A stretch of DNA of 8,242 nt. It comes from Acetobacteraceae bacterium (lineage in GTDB: Bacteria > Pseudomonadota > Alphaproteobacteria > Acetobacterales > Acetobacteraceae). The DNA is taken from NCBI GenBank assembly GCA_020853405.1, contig JADYYZ010000157.1:1-8242 (forward strand), read 5' to 3'. Below, piece after piece: positions 5,586 to 8,242 of the stretch. The first letter of the stretch is position 1. Every line of letters begins with the position of its first letter. Both the position numbers and the translations under genes were made by a program. Below the pieces are notes generated by a model that did not search any database, was not told where the DNA came from, and saw nothing but the letters and a program-made list of their open reading frames with translations.

Positions 5586-7234
5586 TCTTCGGCCCCACCA
5601 GGCTGGCCGACGCGCAGGGTGCGGTGCTGGCGCATACGCTGCGCCTCTCCGGCGCCGGCGGCAGCGCCGGCGCGGTGCTGAAGAAGGGCCGGGTGCTGAG
5701 CGCCGACGACATCCAGATGCTGCAGGAAGCCGGCCACACGAGCGTCGTCACGGCGCGGCTGGAGGCGGGCGACGTTGCCGAGAATGTCTGTGCCGACCGC
5801 ATCGCCGAGGCCTGCCTCGGCCCTGGTGTCACGCGCACGCAGGGCGCCACCGGCCGCGTCAACCTGCACGCCGAACGCGCGGGCCTGCTGCTGGTCGATG
5901 CGCTCCGCGTCGACCGGCTGAACCGGGTCGACGAATCGGTGACGCTTGCGACACTGGCGCCGTTCAGCCTGGTCGCCGCGCGCGAGATGGTTGGGACCGT
6001 CAAGGTGATCCCGTTCGCGGTCGAGGGCCGGATCGCCGCGGTGGCGACGCGGGTCGCGGCCGGCGAATCGCCGCTGTTCGAGGTGCGGGCGCTGCGGCCA
6101 CTCAAGGCCGGCCTCGTGATGACCCGGCTTGCCGGCCTGAAGGAGAGCATCCTGGCCGGCGCCGAGGCGTCGGTGCGCGCCCGGCTCGACCAGCTGGGGG
6201 CGAGCCTCGGCGCGGTCGAGACGGTTGCCCACACCGCCGAGGCAGTGGCCGCGTCGCTGCGGCGGCTGCGCGCGGCCGGCGTCGAGCTGCTGCTTATCGC
6301 GGGCGCCTCGGCGGTGGTCGACCGGCGCGATGTGTGCCCTTCCGGCCTGGTCGCCGCCGGCGGCACGATCAGCCACTTCGGCATGCCGGTCGACCCCGGC
6401 AACCTGCTGTGCCTGGGCGAGCTCGCCGGCACGCCTGCCGTGGTGCTGCCCGGCTGCGCGCGCAGCCCGAAACTGAACGGGTTCGACCTCGTGCTGCAGC
6501 GGCTGCTGGCCGGCGTGCCGCTTCGCCCGTTCGAGATCATGGGCATGGGGGTCGGCGGGCTGCTGACCGAGATCGCGACCCGGCCGCTGCCGCGGGCCGA
6601 GGCATCGTCGGTTTCCGCCCCACGCGCGCCGCGCCGCGCGCGCCGGCGGGTCGGCGCGATCGTGCTGGCGGCCGGGCGGTCGCGACGGATGGCGCCGCGC
6701 AACAAGCTGCTGATCGCCGGCGCCGACGGCCGCGCGATGATCGCGCGCGTGGTCGACAATGTGCTCGAAAGCCGCGCAGAGCCGGTGGTGGTGGTCACCG
6801 GCCACCAGGCCGGCGAGGTCGAGGCAGCGCTCGCCGGGCGCCACGTGCTCTATGCGCACAATCCGGCCTTCGCCGACGGGCTTTCCAGCAGCCTGCGCAC
6901 CGGGCTTGCCGCACTGGCGCCGGATACCGAGGGCGCGCTGGTCGTGCTGGGCGACATGCCGCTGGTGGCGGGCGCGATGCTCGACCGCCTGATCGACGCC
7001 TTCGACCCCGACGAGGATCGCGCCATCGTGCTGCCGACCTTCAACGGCAAGCAGGGCAACCCGATGCTGTGGGCGCGGCAGTTCTTCCCTGCCATGGCGG
7101 CGCTCAGCGGCGATGTCGGCGCCCGCCACCTGGCCGCCGAGAACGCCGAGGCGACCTTCGCGGTCGAGATCGGCGACGACGCCGTGCTGCGCGACTTCGA
7201 CACGCCGGAGACGCTGCCGACGCTGGTGGGGTAG
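5582..7234 (+). CDS. Fused MoeA-like molybdopterin-binding / MocA-type molybdopterin cytidylyltransferase
   Basis: A 550-aa bifunctional protein. Residues 1-335 resemble the molybdopterin-binding (MoaB/Mog/MoeA-type) region, with LKKGRVLSADDI (33-44), LLIAGASAVVDRRDV (237-251), GMPVDPGNLL (267-276) and LPGCARSPKLNGFD (289-302). An Ala/Pro/Arg-rich linker (338-356) leads to a nucleotidyltransferase domain (357-550). That domain has VLAAGRSRRMAPRNKLL (361-377), a GLSSSLRTGL segment (433-442), the metal-binding GDMPLV (457-462) and GNPMLW (492-497). The LAAG motif, as opposed to LAGG, points to CTP use (MocA-like) and not GTP use (MobA-like). The product would be molybdopterin cytosine dinucleotide, the cofactor of CO dehydrogenase and related bacterial Mo hydroxylases. 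The start is GTG at 5582, overlapping the XdhC stop, and the first residues IFGPTRLADAQGAVLAH fit the family. It is the last gene of the operon. The order of catalytic steps between its halves is inferred. Confidence 0.88.
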   Translation: MIFGPTRLADAQGAVLAHTLRLSGAGGSAGAVLKKGRVLSADDIQMLQEAGHTSVVTARLEAGDVAENVCADRIAEACLGPGVTRTQGATGRVNLHAERAGLLLVDALRVDRLNRVDESVTLATLAPFSLVAAREMVGTVKVIPFAVEGRIAAVATRVAAGESPLFEVRALRPLKAGLVMTRLAGLKESILAGAEASVRARLDQLGASLGAVETVAHTAEAVAASLRRLRAAGVELLLIAGASAVVDRRDVCPSGLVAAGGTISHFGMPVDPGNLLCLGELAGTPAVVLPGCARSPKLNGFDLVLQRLLAGVPLRPFEIMGMGVGGLLTEIATRPLPRAEASSVSAPRAPRRARRRVGAIVLAAGRSRRMAPRNKLLIAGADGRAMIARVVDNVLESRAEPVVVVTGHQAGEVEAALAGRHVLYAHNPAFADGLSSSLRTGLAALAPDTEGALVVLGDMPLVAGAMLDRLIDAFDPDEDRAIVLPTFNGKQGNPMLWARQFFPAMAALSGDVGARHLAAENAEATFAVEIGDDAVLRDFDTPETLPTLVG

Positions 7235-7269
7235 GCCGGCGGCAAGCCCCGCGCCAAACCCCTACCCCA
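7227..7269. terminator. Inverted repeat spanning both convergent stop codons, possible bidirectional terminator
   Basis: TGGGGTAGG (7227-7235) and CCTACCCCA (7261-7269) are perfect 9-bp complements with a 25-nt loop. A smaller GGCG/CGCC pair (7238-7241 with 7252-7255) could form inside the loop. The left arm holds the TAG of the plus-strand fusion gene, and the right arm holds the TAG of the minus-strand amidase. There is no T-run on either side, so this is not a classical intrinsic terminator. It may slow polymerases from both sides or be incidental, because both genes happen to end in GGG-TAG-G. Confidence 0.35.
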
Positions 7270-8242
7270 GCGCCGCCTGCACCCAGCGCGCCCAGGAAAG
7301 CGCCTGAAGATCCTCGCCGCGCCGGGCCACGATCTGGATGCCAAGCGGCAGGCCCTGCGGCCCATGGCCGACCGGCACCGTCACGCAGGGAACGTGCAGC
7401 GAGGTCCAGACCAGGTTGAACACAGCCTCGCCGGTCCAGCCCAGGCCGCGCGGCGCCTCGCCGGGGGCGGCCGGCGTCACCAGCACATCAAGATCGCCCA
7501 TCGCCTCGGCAAACCCCGCCTGGCAGCCGGCGAACACGCGCCTTGCCCAGTCGAAGCGTTCGCCCGGCACGGCAAGCGCCGGTTCCAGCCGATCGCGCAG
7601 CACCTGGCTCACCAGCTCGCGATGGACCGTGAGCTCCCAGCCGATCGCGCGCGCGCTTTCGACGTTCATCACCACGGGATGCGCCTCGACCAGCTCGTTG
7701 AAGCGGCGCGGCAGTTCGCGCGGCACCACCGAAGCCCCGGCGCGCGACAGCGCCACCGCCACCTGGTCGAGCAGCACGGCGGTTTCCGGCAATGCCGCCG
7801 CCCAGGTCGGGCCGCGGCAGATGCCGACCCGCGGTGCCCGCCCGGGCGAGGTCTCCGGATCGCCGAGGTCGCGCCCCGAAACCGCCGCCGCGAACAGCGC
7901 GCAGTCGGCGACGCTCCTCGCCATCACGCCCATCGTGTCCAGGCTGTCGCTCATGATCTTCATGCCGATGCGGCTGATCATGCCGTAGCTCGGCTTGTAG
8001 CCGACCGCGCCGCAATAGGCGGCCGGGCGGATGATGCTGCCGGCGGTCTGAGTGCCGAAGGCGAGTGGCAGCATGCAGTCGGCCACCGCTGCGGCCGAAC
8101 CCGACGACGAACCGCCAGGCGTGTGCCCGGGGTTGTGCGGGTTGGCGGTCGGCCCGGGATGGCGGGTCGCGAATTCGGTGGTCACCGTCTTGCCCATCAC
8201 GATGCCGCCCTCGGCCCGGGTCCAGGCGACTGAGGCGGCATC
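7262..8242 (-). CDS. Amidase-signature family hydrolase, N-terminus beyond the window
   Basis: The C-terminal 326 residues of an amidase-signature enzyme. The frame is open to the right edge, and the residues before the internal GTG (8198-8200) still match the family (VAWTRAEGGI, then GKTVTTEFA), so the true start lies past 8242. Numbered from the edge, GGSSSGS (43-49) gives the cis-Ser (45), and GTQTAGSIIRPAAYCG (63-78) gives the Ser nucleophile (69), 24 residues later as in GatA and other amidases. GYKPSYG follows (81-87). The third triad member, Lys, should lie about 75 residues before the cis-Ser, in the missing part, so about 90-110 residues are probably absent. The C-terminal PxGxxxGLPLGIQIVA-like segment is present. 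The enzyme hydrolyses a carboxamide; the substrate is unknown. It converges on the molybdenum operon with a 27-bp gap and is probably unrelated to it. A GatA role is less likely because the sequence diverges from it and no gatB/gatC is seen. Confidence 0.9.
   Translation of the reverse strand, partial: DAASVAWTRAEGGIVMGKTVTTEFATRHPGPTANPHNPGHTPGGSSSGSAAAVADCMLPLAFGTQTAGSIIRPAAYCGAVGYKPSYGMISRIGMKIMSDSLDTMGVMARSVADCALFAAAVSGRDLGDPETSPGRAPRVGICRGPTWAAALPETAVLLDQVAVALSRAGASVVPRELPRRFNELVEAHPVVMNVESARAIGWELTVHRELVSQVLRDRLEPALAVPGERFDWARRVFAGCQAGFAEAMGDLDVLVTPAAPGEAPRGLGWTGEAVFNLVWTSLHVPCVTVPVGHGPQGLPLGIQIVARRGEDLQALSWARWVQAALG

Noticed and set aside
5372..7129. 585-codon minus-strand open frame opposite the XdhC and fusion genes
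   Set aside because: The plus-strand frames carry full family motifs; this frame has none and has a His/Arg/Gln-rich shadow composition.
8195..8200. GTG/ATG near the right edge as the true start of the amidase
   Set aside because: The frame continues upstream to the window edge with family-like residues, and the catalytic Lys region would be missing, so this is an internal codon of a gene cut by the window.

Overview
This is an 8.2 kb, very GC-rich stretch with dense, overlapping genes and almost only G or C at third codon positions. Gene content (CoxG, CoxD, CoxE, XdhC-type proteins, a MoeA-like/MocA fusion) and codon style suggest an alphaproteobacterium, probably Rhodospirillales/Acetobacteraceae-like. 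That placement is inferred from gene style and was not tested by any search. No RNA genes, insertion sequences, CRISPR arrays or phage genes were seen.

Layout: (1) 14-1429, minus strand: a complete 471-aa polytopic ion-transporter-superfamily carrier of the 'sodium:proton antiporter / putative citrate transport' type. (2) 1430-1622: a 193-bp divergent intergenic region with a possible promoter for the transporter and the Shine-Dalgarno site for coxG. (3) 1623-7234, plus strand: one tightly packed operon, coxG - 32-aa membrane microprotein - coxD - coxE - XdhC N-terminal-domain protein - XdhC C-terminal-domain protein - MoeA-like/MocA fusion. Several junctions overlap (ATGA, 25 bp, GTGA), so transcriptional and translational coupling is likely. 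(4) 7262-8242, minus strand: an amidase-signature enzyme that converges on the operon and runs off the right edge without its N-terminus.

How the genes fit together: the operon is an accessory and maturation set for a molybdenum hydroxylase of the CO dehydrogenase/xanthine oxidase family. The fusion protein would cytidylylate molybdopterin to MCD. The two XdhC-domain proteins would bind, protect or sulfurate the cofactor and help insert it. The CoxD MoxR-type AAA+ ATPase and the CoxE VWA protein would act on the apo-enzyme, as they do in building the CuSMo centre of CO dehydrogenase. CoxG, with its C-terminal membrane anchor, would dock the enzyme at the cytoplasmic membrane. The structural subunits (coxM/coxS/coxL-like) are not in this window, so the client enzyme is unknown.

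The most novel-looking item is the 32-codon single-helix membrane protein between coxG and coxD. It has its own Shine-Dalgarno sequence overlapping the coxG stop codon. Most of the rest is a recognisable, well-built accessory locus, not a new system.
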